NCBI GenBank assembly: GCA_963725425.1
Contig: CAVRYJ010000041.1
Coordinates: 271,021-335,020, forward strand
Source of the DNA: Clostridium_I sp963725425
GTDB lineage: Bacteria > Bacillota > Clostridia > Clostridiales > Clostridiaceae
Length of the DNA stretch: 64,000 nucleotides
Direction of reading: 5' to 3'
Below the pieces are notes generated by a model. It was not told the origin of the DNA. It did no database searches and saw nothing but the letters and a program-made list of their open reading frames with translations. Below, in pieces: positions 1 to 8,100 of this stretch. The position numbers were made by a program, and so were the translations under genes. The number at the start of each line of letters is the position of its first letter. The stretch's first letter is position 1.

Positions 1-770
1 GCAGCATTTAGACCAAGCATCCTTGTGGAGTCTGCAATACTTTTTATGGAATCTAGTATGGTATTTATTTCTTTAGATATATCTTTTACTCTGTTTATTT
101 CATCGTTTAAAACACGCTGATTGCTACTTACATTTATAGAAGATGCGGCTAGTTCTTCCATGGTTGCAGAAATTTGACTGAAATTATCAGCAAGATTATT
201 TGTAACAGTGCTTACAAGCAAACCTTCATAACCTATTTTGACCATTGCATTTGCAACTATAAATAAAACTTCAGCTCCAGCCGTTACATTTTTTTCTCCA
301 GTTTCTTTTACGTTATTTGAAGCCTTTACATATTCATCTCCGTTCACACCTATTTCTTTTGCAGTTTTTCTAAAGCTCGCTTCAACTGGGTCTGAAAATA
401 GAATTTGACCACCCAGTATGGTACCTATAGATTTTCCATTTAGGAGTATTGGAGCTGCAAAGTCAATGAGTCCTGCGTGACATGTATAGACATATGGTTT
501 TCCTAGCCTAGTGGCTTCGTCTCCACCTTTTTTGTGTGATGCAGCACATCGAGATTTCCCAGTGGTGGTGGATTGTGTAAGATTTGAACAAAAATTTGTG
601 TAAGAGCTTGGTTTTGTTACAGGGTTACCATCTCTATTTACAGTAACGCTAGCTATACCCATACTGTCTGCAAAATTGTCTTGAAATTTCTGAAGCATGG
701 TAACATCCATAACATCCTGAATTTCTAATGAGTCTATGTCGATTTCTCCATTAGTTTTTTTTTTAATCAT
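1..770 (-). CDS. Methyl-accepting chemotaxis protein with N-terminal PocR domain (partial, runs off left edge)
   Basis: Reading from the ATG at 770 there are about 256 open codons to the window edge. Residues ~15-175 resemble the PocR ligand-binding domain (conserved Cys/His pattern around 'SRCAASHKKGG' and 'VYTCHAGLIDFAAPI'). They are followed by the start of a methyl-accepting signalling helix ('ISATMEELAASS'). There is no transmembrane segment in the visible part, so it is probably a cytoplasmic chemoreceptor sensing a small molecule. The ribosome site is weak (GGGCGGTG). Codons 3-6 contain a run of ten A, a possible slippage site. Family assignment comes from recognised motifs; the ligand is unknown. 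Confidence 0.85.
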   Translation of the reverse strand, partial: MIKKKTNGEIDIDSLEIQDVMDVTMLQKFQDNFADSMGIASVTVNRDGNPVTKPSSYTNFCSNLTQSTTTGKSRCAASHKKGGDEATRLGKPYVYTCHAGLIDFAAPILLNGKSIGTILGGQILFSDPVEASFRKTAKEIGVNGDEYVKASNNVKETGEKNVTAGAEVLFIVANAMVKIGYEGLLVSTVTNNLADNFSQISATMEELAASSINVSSNQRVLNDEINRVKDISKEINTILDSIKSIADSTRMLGLNA

Positions 771-980
771 AATAAACACCGCCCTATATATTATTATAAT
801 AATATTAAATATAATAATATTTTGTAATAAATACGACAAAATACTACAAAACACTACAACATAAGTAAATTATATATCATAATAATATAATTCTCAATTG
901 TATTATTTATATAATGTTAATATAATACAAAACATTGGCTATATGAATAAAAAATGTATGTGCTAAGGGCTGAGATACAA

Positions 981-1049
981 GTGACAAGTGACAAGTGACA
1001 AGTGACAAGTGACAAATAAGTTAAAAAACTTCATAACTTGTCACTTGTG
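981..1049. repeat. Heptamer-array element, GTGACAA type
   Basis: Five perfect tandem GTGACAA units (981-1015) are followed after ~20 bp by an inverted part (AACTTGTCACTTGTG, 1035-1049), so the locus can fold back on itself. It lies 3' of the glycerophosphodiesterase gene, a few bases past its stop codon. The same 7-bp unit recurs at 16434. The rest of 781-980 is AT-rich and I see no gene in it. Confidence 0.85.
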
Positions 1050-1052
1050 CTT

Positions 1053-1778
1053 TTATTTGTCCATGATTTTTTTGAGTACACCAGGATAATTGGTAATTAT
1101 GCCATCAACTTTTAATTTAAGCATGGTTTGCATATCTTTTGGTGTATTCACAGTATAGGTATTAATTCGAATGTTTTCATTGTGGCAGTCTTCAACAATT
1201 TTTGAATTCAAGCTATGAAAAGAAGGGTGCAGGGCATCTACTCCAACAAACTTCCCATATTTTTCTGGTCGATAAATGTTTAAGTCATATAGAAGTCCTA
1301 CATTTATATTTGGTGCTATATCTTTAAAATGTTTCATGGAGTAGTGGTTGAAAGAAGATATTATGATTTTGTCACTAAGAGAATATTCATTTATTTTATT
1401 CAGAACGATTTCTTCTAGATTTGAATAGTTTATTATACTGTTTTTTAGTTCTAAATTTAAAATAAGGTTTTCGTTTTTAGCGAAATTCATTAGTTCATCT
1501 AAGGTTGGAATGGGTTGACAACTAAATTTATTTGACAAATTACTACCTGCATCTAATTTTACCAGCTCTGAAAAGGTGTAATCTTTAACAAATCCTTTAC
1601 CATCAGTAGTTCTATTTACTGTTTCATCATGGATAAGTACAGGTATATTGTCCTTTGTGAGTTGTACGTCGGTTTCTATACCATCACAACCTAGGTTCTT
1701 AGCACTGAAAAAAGCTAGCATTGTATTTTCTGGATAGTCACCGCTAGCACCTCTATGAGCAATATTTAATGTTTCCAT
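1053..1778 (-). CDS. Glycerophosphodiester phosphodiesterase
   Basis: This 241-residue protein of the GDPD/UgpQ TIM-barrel family hydrolyses glycerophosphodiesters to glycerol-3-phosphate and an alcohol. The N-terminal motif 'AHRGASGDYPENT' holds the catalytic His and Arg. 'GIETDVQLTKDN' and 'IHDETVNRTTDG' supply the metal-binding Glu/Asp and the second catalytic His. No signal peptide is seen, so it should be cytoplasmic. The ATG at 1778 is chosen because GGAGG (1787-1791) lies 8 nt upstream; a TTG two codons earlier is too close to that site. Length is normal for the bacterial short form. Confidence 0.92.
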   Translation of the reverse strand: METLNIAHRGASGDYPENTMLAFFSAKNLGCDGIETDVQLTKDNIPVLIHDETVNRTTDGKGFVKDYTFSELVKLDAGSNLSNKFSCQPIPTLDELMNFAKNENLILNLELKNSIINYSNLEEIVLNKINEYSLSDKIIISSFNHYSMKHFKDIAPNINVGLLYDLNIYRPEKYGKFVGVDALHPSFHSLNSKIVEDCHNENIRINTYTVNTPKDMQTMLKLKVDGIITNYPGVLKKIMDK

Positions 1779-1915
1779 TAGCAAAACCTCCTATATTAAT
1801 CAAATAAGATTATCAATGACATTATCTCAGATTAATGTTAAAATGTTAAGGCATATCAAAGAAAATGGATCAGAATGTGGCTTGTTATTTTTGAAGATTC
1901 TTAAGGAATAAATAA

Positions 1916-1977
1916 AATATAAAAGCCTAAACAGAAAATCCCAATAATAGGTCAATTCCATTTAGGCTATTATATTT
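1916..1977. terminator. Terminator hairpin downstream of abrB
   Basis: The inverted repeat AGCCTAAA (1924-1931) / TTTAGGCT (1961-1968) is extended by flanking A/T pairing. Read on the minus strand it ends in a T-rich tract just after the abrB stop. The loop is long (~29 nt), so this is moderate evidence. Confidence 0.55.
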
Positions 1978-1990
1978 ATCTAATTAAAGA

Positions 1991-2233
1991 TTAGCTGTTT
2001 CTTAATTCTGTTAAACAACCCTTACAGATATTTTTTCCTCTGTAATTAGTTACGTCTTTAGCTTCTCCACAAAGGATACATGCTGGTTGATATTTCTTTA
2101 ATATTATTTGCTCACCATCTACATAAATTTCTAGAGCATCTTTCTCAGCTATATCTAGCGTTCTTCTTAATTCTATAGGAATAACGATTCTTCCTAATTC
2201 ATCTACTTTTCTTACTACACCTGTTGATTTCAT
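1991..2233 (-). CDS. abrB: AbrB-family transition-state regulator
   Basis: This 80-residue DNA-binding protein opens with a canonical SpoVT/AbrB swapped-hairpin domain ('STGVVRKVDELGRIVIP'). A short C-terminal tail carries two Cys pairs (CILCG and CKGC, residues ~52-73) that could bind zinc, as in clostridial AbrB paralogues. Family members repress stationary-phase and sporulation genes during growth. GGAGG lies 8 nt before the ATG. The following 361 bp upstream are intergenic. Confidence 0.9.
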   Translation of the reverse strand: MKSTGVVRKVDELGRIVIPIELRRTLDIAEKDALEIYVDGEQIILKKYQPACILCGEAKDVTNYRGKNICKGCLTELRNS

Positions 2234-2594
2234 TTTAAAACCTCCATAACTACAAAAATCGACTTATTTACTATTTAAATGGTACCAATCATTACATATT
2301 AAGTCAATAGTTTTTTAAAAAAAACATAAGAAAAACATAGAGAATTCATAAAATATTCAAAAACTTGCTAATATATTAATATAAGTCCAAATTTAATTCG
2401 ACAAAAAACAATTCTAATGCATCATAAAATTGTTAAAGTTTTATGAAAACTATAGAAATAAAAAAATAAAAGAAAATATTTCTAAAAAACTATTGATTAT
2501 TAATAATAAATATTATATAATAATAAATGTTGAAACAATAAAATGTATTTAAAAATTAAATAAAAAAATTATATTTTATAGGAGGAATATTATT
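2234..2594. other. AT-rich divergent promoter region between abrB and reverse rubrerythrin
   Basis: No gene is visible in these ~360 bp. The DNA is almost pure A/T. A perfect 12-bp palindrome ATTATTAATAAT (2496-2507) sits ~90 bp before the rubrerythrin start. It could be an operator (PerR controls the homologous gene in C. acetobutylicum), but it does not match the PerR consensus well and base composition makes chance palindromes likely. Confidence 0.4.
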
Positions 2595-3143
2595 ATGAAA
2601 AAATTTGTATGTAGTGTGTGTGGTTATGTTTATGTAGGTGATGAAGCTCCAAATGAATGTCCTGTATGTAAAGCTGGAAAAGATAAATTTGTAGAGAAAA
2701 CTGATGATAAAGCAGTGTGGGCAGATGAACACAAGGTTGGTATAGCAACAGGAGTTGATAAAGAAGTAATAGAAGGATTAAGAGCTAACTTTACTGGAGA
2801 GTGTAGCGAAGTAGGAATGTATATAGCTATGAGCCGTCAAGCTGATAGAGAAGGTTTCCCAGAAATTGCTGAAGCTTATAAGAGAATTGCTTTTGAAGAA
2901 GCTGATCATGCTTCAAAATTTGCAGAACTCCTTGGAGATGTCTTAACGGATAGTACTAAGAAAAATCTTGAACTTAGAGTAGAAGCAGAGTATGGTGCTT
3001 GCCAGGGTAAAAAAGATTTAGCTACTTTAGCAAAAAAACTTAACTATGATGCTATTCATGATACAGTTCATGAAATGTGTAAAGATGAAGCTCGTCACGG
3101 AAAAGCTTTTGAAGGTTTGTTAAATAGATATTTTGTAAAATAA
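2595..3143 (+). CDS. Reverse rubrerythrin (H2O2/O2 reductase)
   Basis: This 182-residue protein has its domains in 'reverse' order. A rubredoxin-like Fe(Cys)4 site is at the N-terminus (CSVCG at 6-10, CPVC at 22-25). A ferritin-like di-iron four-helix domain follows, with E/ExxH ligands ('EEADHASKF', 'DEARHGKAF'). In clostridia such proteins accept electrons through the rubredoxin centre and reduce peroxide and oxygen in the cytoplasm. A strong AGGAGG lies 9 nt before the ATG. The gene stands alone between its own promoter region and a strong terminator. Confidence 0.93.
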   Translation: MKKFVCSVCGYVYVGDEAPNECPVCKAGKDKFVEKTDDKAVWADEHKVGIATGVDKEVIEGLRANFTGECSEVGMYIAMSRQADREGFPEIAEAYKRIAFEEADHASKFAELLGDVLTDSTKKNLELRVEAEYGACQGKKDLATLAKKLNYDAIHDTVHEMCKDEARHGKAFEGLLNRYFVK

Positions 3144-3175
3144 TATAGTGCTGATCATAAAAAATGAAGGCATAA

Positions 3176-3213
3176 AAAGGCTGTTCTTAATTTATTAAGA
3201 ACAGCCTTTTTAC
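3176..3213 (+). terminator. Rho-independent terminator of the rubrerythrin gene
   Basis: A 15-bp perfect stem (3176-3190 with 3197-3211) and a 6-nt loop, rich in G/C at its centre and ending in a T run. It can also serve the convergent pgsA gene, because A runs flank the other side. Confidence 0.9.
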
Positions 3214-3233
3214 GTTTTAATTTAAACTTCTGA

Positions 3234-3746
3234 TTAATTTTTCCTATCAGAGAGGTATACATTTGTGTAATTTACAAAGGCTATAACTGCACTTAAAACT
3301 GCAATATAGATTAATACCCTTCCAATAAAGGGACTATATACAGCAAATAAAATTGCAATATAAAATAATAATGAAGAAATTTTGCCAAATACATTTGCAG
3401 GTATTACTATGTCCTTATGATATAGAGAAATTCCGAATATAATCATAAATATCTCTTTTGAAGCCACAATTAAAAATATCCAAAGTGGAATAAATAATTT
3501 GAAAGCTAAACAAAACAGTACAGTTAATAACATCAATTTATCAGCTAATGGATCTAGTACAGTTCCTAATTTGGTAACTATATTATATTTACGTGCTATG
3601 TATCCGTCTAATATATCTGTAATTCCTGCAGTAAAATAAATAGCTACAGAAATTTGTAAGCTGTTTGGATTATGTGAGAAAAAAGATACTATGAATATAG
3701 GAATCAACAATAATCTAAAAAATGTAAGAATATTGGGTATGTTCAA
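3234..3746 (-). CDS. pgsA: CDP-diacylglycerol--glycerol-3-phosphate 3-phosphatidyltransferase
   Basis: An integral-membrane CDP-alcohol phosphatidyltransferase that makes phosphatidylglycerol phosphate, the committed step to anionic phospholipids. The signature D-x2-D-G-x2-A-R-x8-G-x3-D-x3-D is complete ('DILDGYIARKYN...GTVLDPLADK'). About five hydrophobic segments span the ~170 residues. The start is taken as TTG at 3746, 8 nt from GGAGGTGATC; a GTG at 3755 lies inside that ribosome site and is unlikely. The gene is convergent with rubrerythrin and transcribed alone. Confidence 0.9.
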   Translation of the reverse strand: MNIPNILTFFRLLLIPIFIVSFFSHNPNSLQISVAIYFTAGITDILDGYIARKYNIVTKLGTVLDPLADKLMLLTVLFCLAFKLFIPLWIFLIVASKEIFMIIFGISLYHKDIVIPANVFGKISSLLFYIAILFAVYSPFIGRVLIYIAVLSAVIAFVNYTNVYLSDRKN

Positions 3747-3968
3747 AAAGATCACCTCCGAGTGTAATACTATTAAAGTATTTCCACTGATATTATAAAA
3801 TATAATTTTTATATTAATACATTATATAATATTTAGAGTATTAAATATAGATTTTAATTAGGAAAACAGAATATACGAACTATACAAGTTGATAACATAT
3901 TAATATTCGCTTATTTTATTGACTAGTTTATAGTGCTCTGATAATATATTAAAGGGAGGGGATAAATT

Positions 3969-5375
3969 TTGAAAAATAATTATGATGTAGTTATAGTTGG
4001 AGCTGGGCCTGCGGGTATCTTTACTGCACTTGAATTCACAAAACTTAGACCAAAATCAAGGATTTTGATAGTTGATAGAGGTAAAGGTATAGAAAAAAGG
4101 GTATGTCCAGCTAGAAAAACGGGGAAGTGCGTACATTGCAATCCATGTTCAATAACCTTTGGATGGTCAGGCGCAGGAGCTTTTTCAGATGGAAAACTAT
4201 CATTAAGCCCTGAAGTTGGAGGTAGGATTCTAGAATATTATTCTAAAAAAGAGTCTCAAGAGTTAGTAAATTATTGCGACGATATATATATAAAATTTGG
4301 TGCTAACAAGACTGTATATGGATTAAACAGTGAAAAAGTTGATGATATAAAATACGAGGCTAGCAAACACAATATTCGTCTTGTGGAGTGTCCGGTAAGG
4401 CATTTAGGAACTGAACTTGCCTATGAGGTATTAAAAGGGATGTACCTACATCTTATGAAAAATACGAATACTGAATTTGAAGAACTTACAGAAGTGACAG
4501 ATATTATTGTAGAAGATGGAAAAGCTTGTGGAGTGTTTTTAAAGAATAAGGTAAGTGAAAGAGAAATAAGAGCAGAAAACATAATTGTGGCACCAGGTAG
4601 AGGCGGAGCAGATTGGCTTTCCAAAGAAGCAAAAAAACTCGACATAAAAACTACTAATAATGCAGTTGATATAGGTGTTAGAGTAGAAGTTCCAAACTCT
4701 ATAATGGATCATTTAACTAAGGATTTATATGAGGCAAAGCTAGTTTATTATTCAGACACATTTGAGAATAAGGTTAGAACTTTCTGCATGAATCCTGGAG
4801 GAGTCGTGTCAGAAGAACATTACGACGAGGCAATGGCAGTAGTAAATGGACACAGCTATTCAGAGAAACATTTAAGAACAAGTAACACAAATTTTGCTAT
4901 GCTAGTGTCTACGTCATTTACAGAACCATTTAATCAGCCAATGGATTATGGCAAATATATTGCAAAGCTTGGAAATATGTTAACCGGTGGTGGTGTCATG
5001 GTACAAAGACTTGGAGATTTGCTTAGTGGAAGAAGAACAAATAAATCAAGACTTGAAAAATCTACTACAATACCAACACTTAAGAATGCAGTACCTGGAG
5101 ATTTAAGTTTTGTACTTCCTCAAAGGCATTTGACTTCAATTGTTGAGGCATTAAAGGCTTTTGACAAAATCGCACCAGGTTTATATAGCAAAAACACTCT
5201 TTTATATGGAGTGGAAGTAAAATTTTATTCAAGTAAAGTTGAAACAAATAATAAGTTTGAAACACGTATTAAAAATTTATATACTATAGGCGATGGCGCA
5301 GGAATTACAAGAGGTCTTATGCAAGCGTCAGTAACAGGAGTAATTGTAGCAAGAGATATAGCAAGTAAATATTAG
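3969..5375 (+). CDS. COG2509-family FAD-dependent oxidoreductase
   Basis: A 468-residue flavoprotein. A dinucleotide-binding GxGxxG ('VVIVGAGPAGIFTA') is at the N-terminus, and a second FAD contact 'LYTIGDGAGITRG' near the C-terminus. Between them is the Cys-rich stretch 'CPARKTGKCVHCNPC' (~residues 46-60), typical of this uncharacterised family. The substrate is unknown. It starts at TTG 3969 behind GGGAGGGG. It lies just upstream of purA, 86 bp apart, possibly co-transcribed. Confidence 0.85.
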   Translation: MKNNYDVVIVGAGPAGIFTALEFTKLRPKSRILIVDRGKGIEKRVCPARKTGKCVHCNPCSITFGWSGAGAFSDGKLSLSPEVGGRILEYYSKKESQELVNYCDDIYIKFGANKTVYGLNSEKVDDIKYEASKHNIRLVECPVRHLGTELAYEVLKGMYLHLMKNTNTEFEELTEVTDIIVEDGKACGVFLKNKVSEREIRAENIIVAPGRGGADWLSKEAKKLDIKTTNNAVDIGVRVEVPNSIMDHLTKDLYEAKLVYYSDTFENKVRTFCMNPGGVVSEEHYDEAMAVVNGHSYSEKHLRTSNTNFAMLVSTSFTEPFNQPMDYGKYIAKLGNMLTGGGVMVQRLGDLLSGRRTNKSRLEKSTTIPTLKNAVPGDLSFVLPQRHLTSIVEALKAFDKIAPGLYSKNTLLYGVEVKFYSSKVETNNKFETRIKNLYTIGDGAGITRGLMQASVTGVIVARDIASKY

Positions 5376-5461
5376 AATTAGGCATCTTAAAAAAAATAAA
5401 GAGTAAGTTTACTAATTATTTTTATTTTAGGTACATTATAAATTGAAAGCGAGGAGTTTAA

Positions 5462-6748
5462 ATGTCATCATTTATAGTTTTAGGAGCTCAATGGGGAGAC
5501 GAAGGTAAAGGTAAAATGACTGATTACCTTGCAGAAAATGCAGATGTTGTTGTTAGGTTTCAAGGTGGAAATAATGCAGGACATACGGTAGAAGTTGGGG
5601 ATAAACAATATAAACTTCATCTTATACCTTCAGGTATATTATATGGAGATAAGCTTAATGTTATAGGAAACGGTGTTGTTGTAGACCCAAAGGCTATGTT
5701 TGAGGAAATTGAATATCTTGAAGGACTAGGAGTTAAAGTAACAGCAGACAACTTTATAGTCAGTGATAGAGCACATCTTGTAATGCCTTATCACAGAGCA
5801 CTAGATGCAGCAAAGGAGAAGGCAAGAGGTAAAAATGATATAGGAACTACTGGAAAAGGAATTGGGCCTTGTTATACTGATAAAGCTGAAAGAAGTGGCA
5901 TACGAGTTTGCGATTTAATGCATAAAGAAGTTTTTAAGGTAAGACTCAAGGAAAATATTGATTTTAAAAACCAGATTCTTTCTAAAATATATGGAATGGA
6001 AGCATTGGATCTTGATGCAATTTACAAAGAATATTTAGGTTATGCTGAGATGATGAGGAAATTTGTAACTGATACTTCCGTAAGAGTGTATGATGCAATT
6101 AAAGCAGGAAAAAATGTCCTTTTTGAAGGAGCACAAGGAAATCTTTTAGATATAGACTATGGTACGTACCCTTTTGTTACATCTTCAAATACAATTGCAG
6201 GTGGAGTTTGCACGGGAGCTGGAATAGGACCCAATATGATAAATAGTGTTGTAGGAATTGCTAAAGCGTATACAACTAGAGTTGGAAAAGGACCATTTCC
6301 TACAGAGCTTTTAGATGAAATGGGAGAACATATAAGAACAGTTGGACATGAGTTTGGAGTTACAACAGGAAGAGCAAGAAGATGTGGATGGTTAGATGTT
6401 GTAATATTAAAATCAGCAGCAAGAGTCTCTGGAATCACAAGTTTTGCTTTAACAAAAATAGATACTTTAGCTGGAATTGATAAGATTAAAATATGTATTG
6501 GTTATGATCTTAATGGAAAAACTATAAGTCACGTACCAGCATCTCTTGAAGATTTAGCACTTTGCAAACCAATTTATGAGGAATTTGATGGTTGGGACGA
6601 TAGCGTGGTGAAAGCGAGAAGTTATGATGAATTACCTAAAAACGCTAAAATATATATAAAGAGAATTGAAGAATTGACTGATACTAAAATTTCTTTAGTT
6701 GGTGTTGGACCAAGAAGAGATCAAACTATTGTAGTTAGTGAAATATAA
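5462..6748 (+). CDS. purA: Adenylosuccinate synthetase
   Basis: This 428-residue cytoplasmic enzyme of AMP synthesis makes adenylosuccinate from IMP and aspartate using GTP. The N-terminal GTP-binding loop 'GAQWGDEGKGKMTD' carries the catalytic Asp. 'GNNAGHTV' carries the catalytic His. The internal 'GTTGKGIGPCYTDK' and the C-terminal 'TGRARRCGWLD' motif are intact. GAGGAG lies just before the ATG. Length is normal. Confidence 0.97.
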   Translation: MSSFIVLGAQWGDEGKGKMTDYLAENADVVVRFQGGNNAGHTVEVGDKQYKLHLIPSGILYGDKLNVIGNGVVVDPKAMFEEIEYLEGLGVKVTADNFIVSDRAHLVMPYHRALDAAKEKARGKNDIGTTGKGIGPCYTDKAERSGIRVCDLMHKEVFKVRLKENIDFKNQILSKIYGMEALDLDAIYKEYLGYAEMMRKFVTDTSVRVYDAIKAGKNVLFEGAQGNLLDIDYGTYPFVTSSNTIAGGVCTGAGIGPNMINSVVGIAKAYTTRVGKGPFPTELLDEMGEHIRTVGHEFGVTTGRARRCGWLDVVILKSAARVSGITSFALTKIDTLAGIDKIKICIGYDLNGKTISHVPASLEDLALCKPIYEEFDGWDDSVVKARSYDELPKNAKIYIKRIEELTDTKISLVGVGPRRDQTIVVSEI

Positions 6749-6824
6749 ATGTATAATACTTATATTATGACGAAAATATTAATAGAGTTATAATAAATTT
6801 GATATGAAAAGAGGTATGTAGTTT

Positions 6825-7010
6825 ATGAGTATTACTAAAGACATGACAATAGGTGAAGTTGTTAGAACTAATCCTGAATCAGCGCAAACGCTAATGAGCT
6901 TTGGAATGGGATGCATAGGTTGCCCATCTTCTCAAGGAGAAACATTAGAGCAAGCAGCAATGGTTCACGGACTTGATTTAGATGATTTATTAGTTGCATT
7001 AAATAAATAG
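6825..7010 (+). CDS. DUF1858 small redox-disulfide protein
   Basis: A 61-residue protein of the DUF1858 / 'hybrid-cluster-protein-associated redox disulfide' family, recognised from 'MTIGEVVRTNPESAQTLMSFGMGC' and the CIGCP pair (residues ~30-34). Homologues occur beside anaerobic redox genes, but the molecular function is unknown. It follows purA by 76 bp and is ended by a clear terminator, so it may be a short separate message. Confidence 0.85.
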   Translation: MSITKDMTIGEVVRTNPESAQTLMSFGMGCIGCPSSQGETLEQAAMVHGLDLDDLLVALNK

Positions 7011-7025
7011 TTAAATAAACTATAA

Positions 7026-7056
7026 AAGCACTGCCTAAAAACAGTGCTTATTTTTT
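7026..7056 (+). terminator. Rho-independent terminator after the DUF1858 gene
   Basis: The stem AAGCACTG / CAGTGCTT (7026-7033 with 7042-7049) has an 8-nt loop and is followed by a T-rich tail. Confidence 0.85.
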
Positions 7057-7189
7057 TATTTGAAAGTACATCTTTTGAAAAGTATTTGATAAGTTATATT
7101 TTGAAAAAATGATTATTTTTAAATAAGGTAAAAATAGTATATAATTAGTATAATATAATATTTTAAATTTGGCTAAGGGGGTATAGATT

Positions 7190-7951
7190 ATGGGAAAATC
7201 AATTTATGAGAAAGAATATGATGTTCATCATTATGAAGTAGATGCAAATGGAAGGATATTTGTTGCTAGTATAATGAATTATTTAGATGACTTAGCAGTT
7301 TCACAGGCTGAATATTTAAATATAGGTATTGAATACTTATTAACTAATAAAATAGCATGGGTAATATATAAATGGGATGTTAAATTCAATAAATATGCAA
7401 TGGTTACGGACAAACTTAAAGTTAGGACGGAACCTTATTCAGTGAGAAAATTTTATGCATATAGAAAGTATGAAGTGGTAAACTCAGATGGAGAGGTAAT
7501 TGTTTCAGCTAATTCTTTATGGTTTCTAATAGATACAGAGAAAAGAAGGCCAAGCAAGATAAGCGAAGAAATATGCACAAAATTTGGACTTAGTTTAAAT
7601 GACAAAAAACAACTAGAATTTGAAAGACTAAAAAAACCTGAAAATATAACTATGGAAAAAGAGTTTCAAGTTAGATATTCAGATATAGATACAAATAAAC
7701 ACGTGAATAATGTAAGATACGTAACTTGGGCATTGGAGGCAGTGCCTGAAGATATATTGAGTAACTGTACATTAAAAGAATTAAAAATAAATTATGAAAA
7801 AGAAACTGAATATGGTGAAGTTATAAAGGTATTATGTGAAGTTAAAGAATTAGACCATGAATATATAGTCATAAGTAGTATACAAAATTCAAAGAATGAA
7901 AAACTAACGTTATTTAAAATGGTATGGAATAAGGCATCTTCAAAAAAATAG
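7190..7951 (+). CDS. Acyl-ACP thioesterase
   Basis: A 253-residue double-hotdog enzyme of the FatA/FatB-like bacterial family that releases fatty acids from acyl carrier protein. The N-terminal half has 'VASIMNYLDDLAVSQAEYL'. The second hotdog has the Asp-x-Asn-x-His signature ('SDIDTNKHVNNVRYV'). GGGGG lies 8 nt before the ATG. The last seven codons (K-A-S-S-K-K-stop) lie inside a dispersed palindromic repeat, so the C-terminus is element-encoded and the native end was probably different. Confidence 0.9.
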   Translation: MGKSIYEKEYDVHHYEVDANGRIFVASIMNYLDDLAVSQAEYLNIGIEYLLTNKIAWVIYKWDVKFNKYAMVTDKLKVRTEPYSVRKFYAYRKYEVVNSDGEVIVSANSLWFLIDTEKRRPSKISEEICTKFGLSLNDKKQLEFERLKKPENITMEKEFQVRYSDIDTNKHVNNVRYVTWALEAVPEDILSNCTLKELKINYEKETEYGEVIKVLCEVKELDHEYIVISSIQNSKNEKLTLFKMVWNKASSKK

Positions 7952-8094
7952 CAAGTCAGTATTCTGGTCTATTTCGTGGTATGCAACGCCTTACATAACC
8001 ATTACATAGCTAACGCTTGCGTAGGTAATGCCTCCTCGCCTACCGCAAAATATCCTCAGAATCTTTGACTTGATATTTTCTTTCAGATGCCTAA
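7931..8094. repeat. Long copy of the MITE-like GGCATCT repeat
   Basis: The longest copy of the family (~163 bp). Left end AAGGCATCTTCAAAAAAATA and right end TATTTTCTTTCAGATGCCTA form imperfect inverted repeats, continued by CAAGTCA / TGACTTG and ATTCTG / CAGAAT. The centre (~7975-8045) is a more GC-rich segment with its own pairing (GCGTAGG with CCTACCGC). No protein is encoded. It overlaps the 3' end of the thioesterase gene and abuts the convergent flavoprotein gene. Confidence 0.8.
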
Positions 8095-8100
8095 ATAATC

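Noticed and set aside
981..1049. Tandem repeats considered as a CRISPR array
   Set aside because: Units are 7 bp with no spacers, and no cas genes are in the window.
2496..2507. PerR or Fur box ahead of reverse rubrerythrin
   Set aside because: The palindrome is only 12 bp of A/T in nearly pure A/T DNA and lacks the PerR TTATAAT-N-ATTATAA form; kept only as a note.
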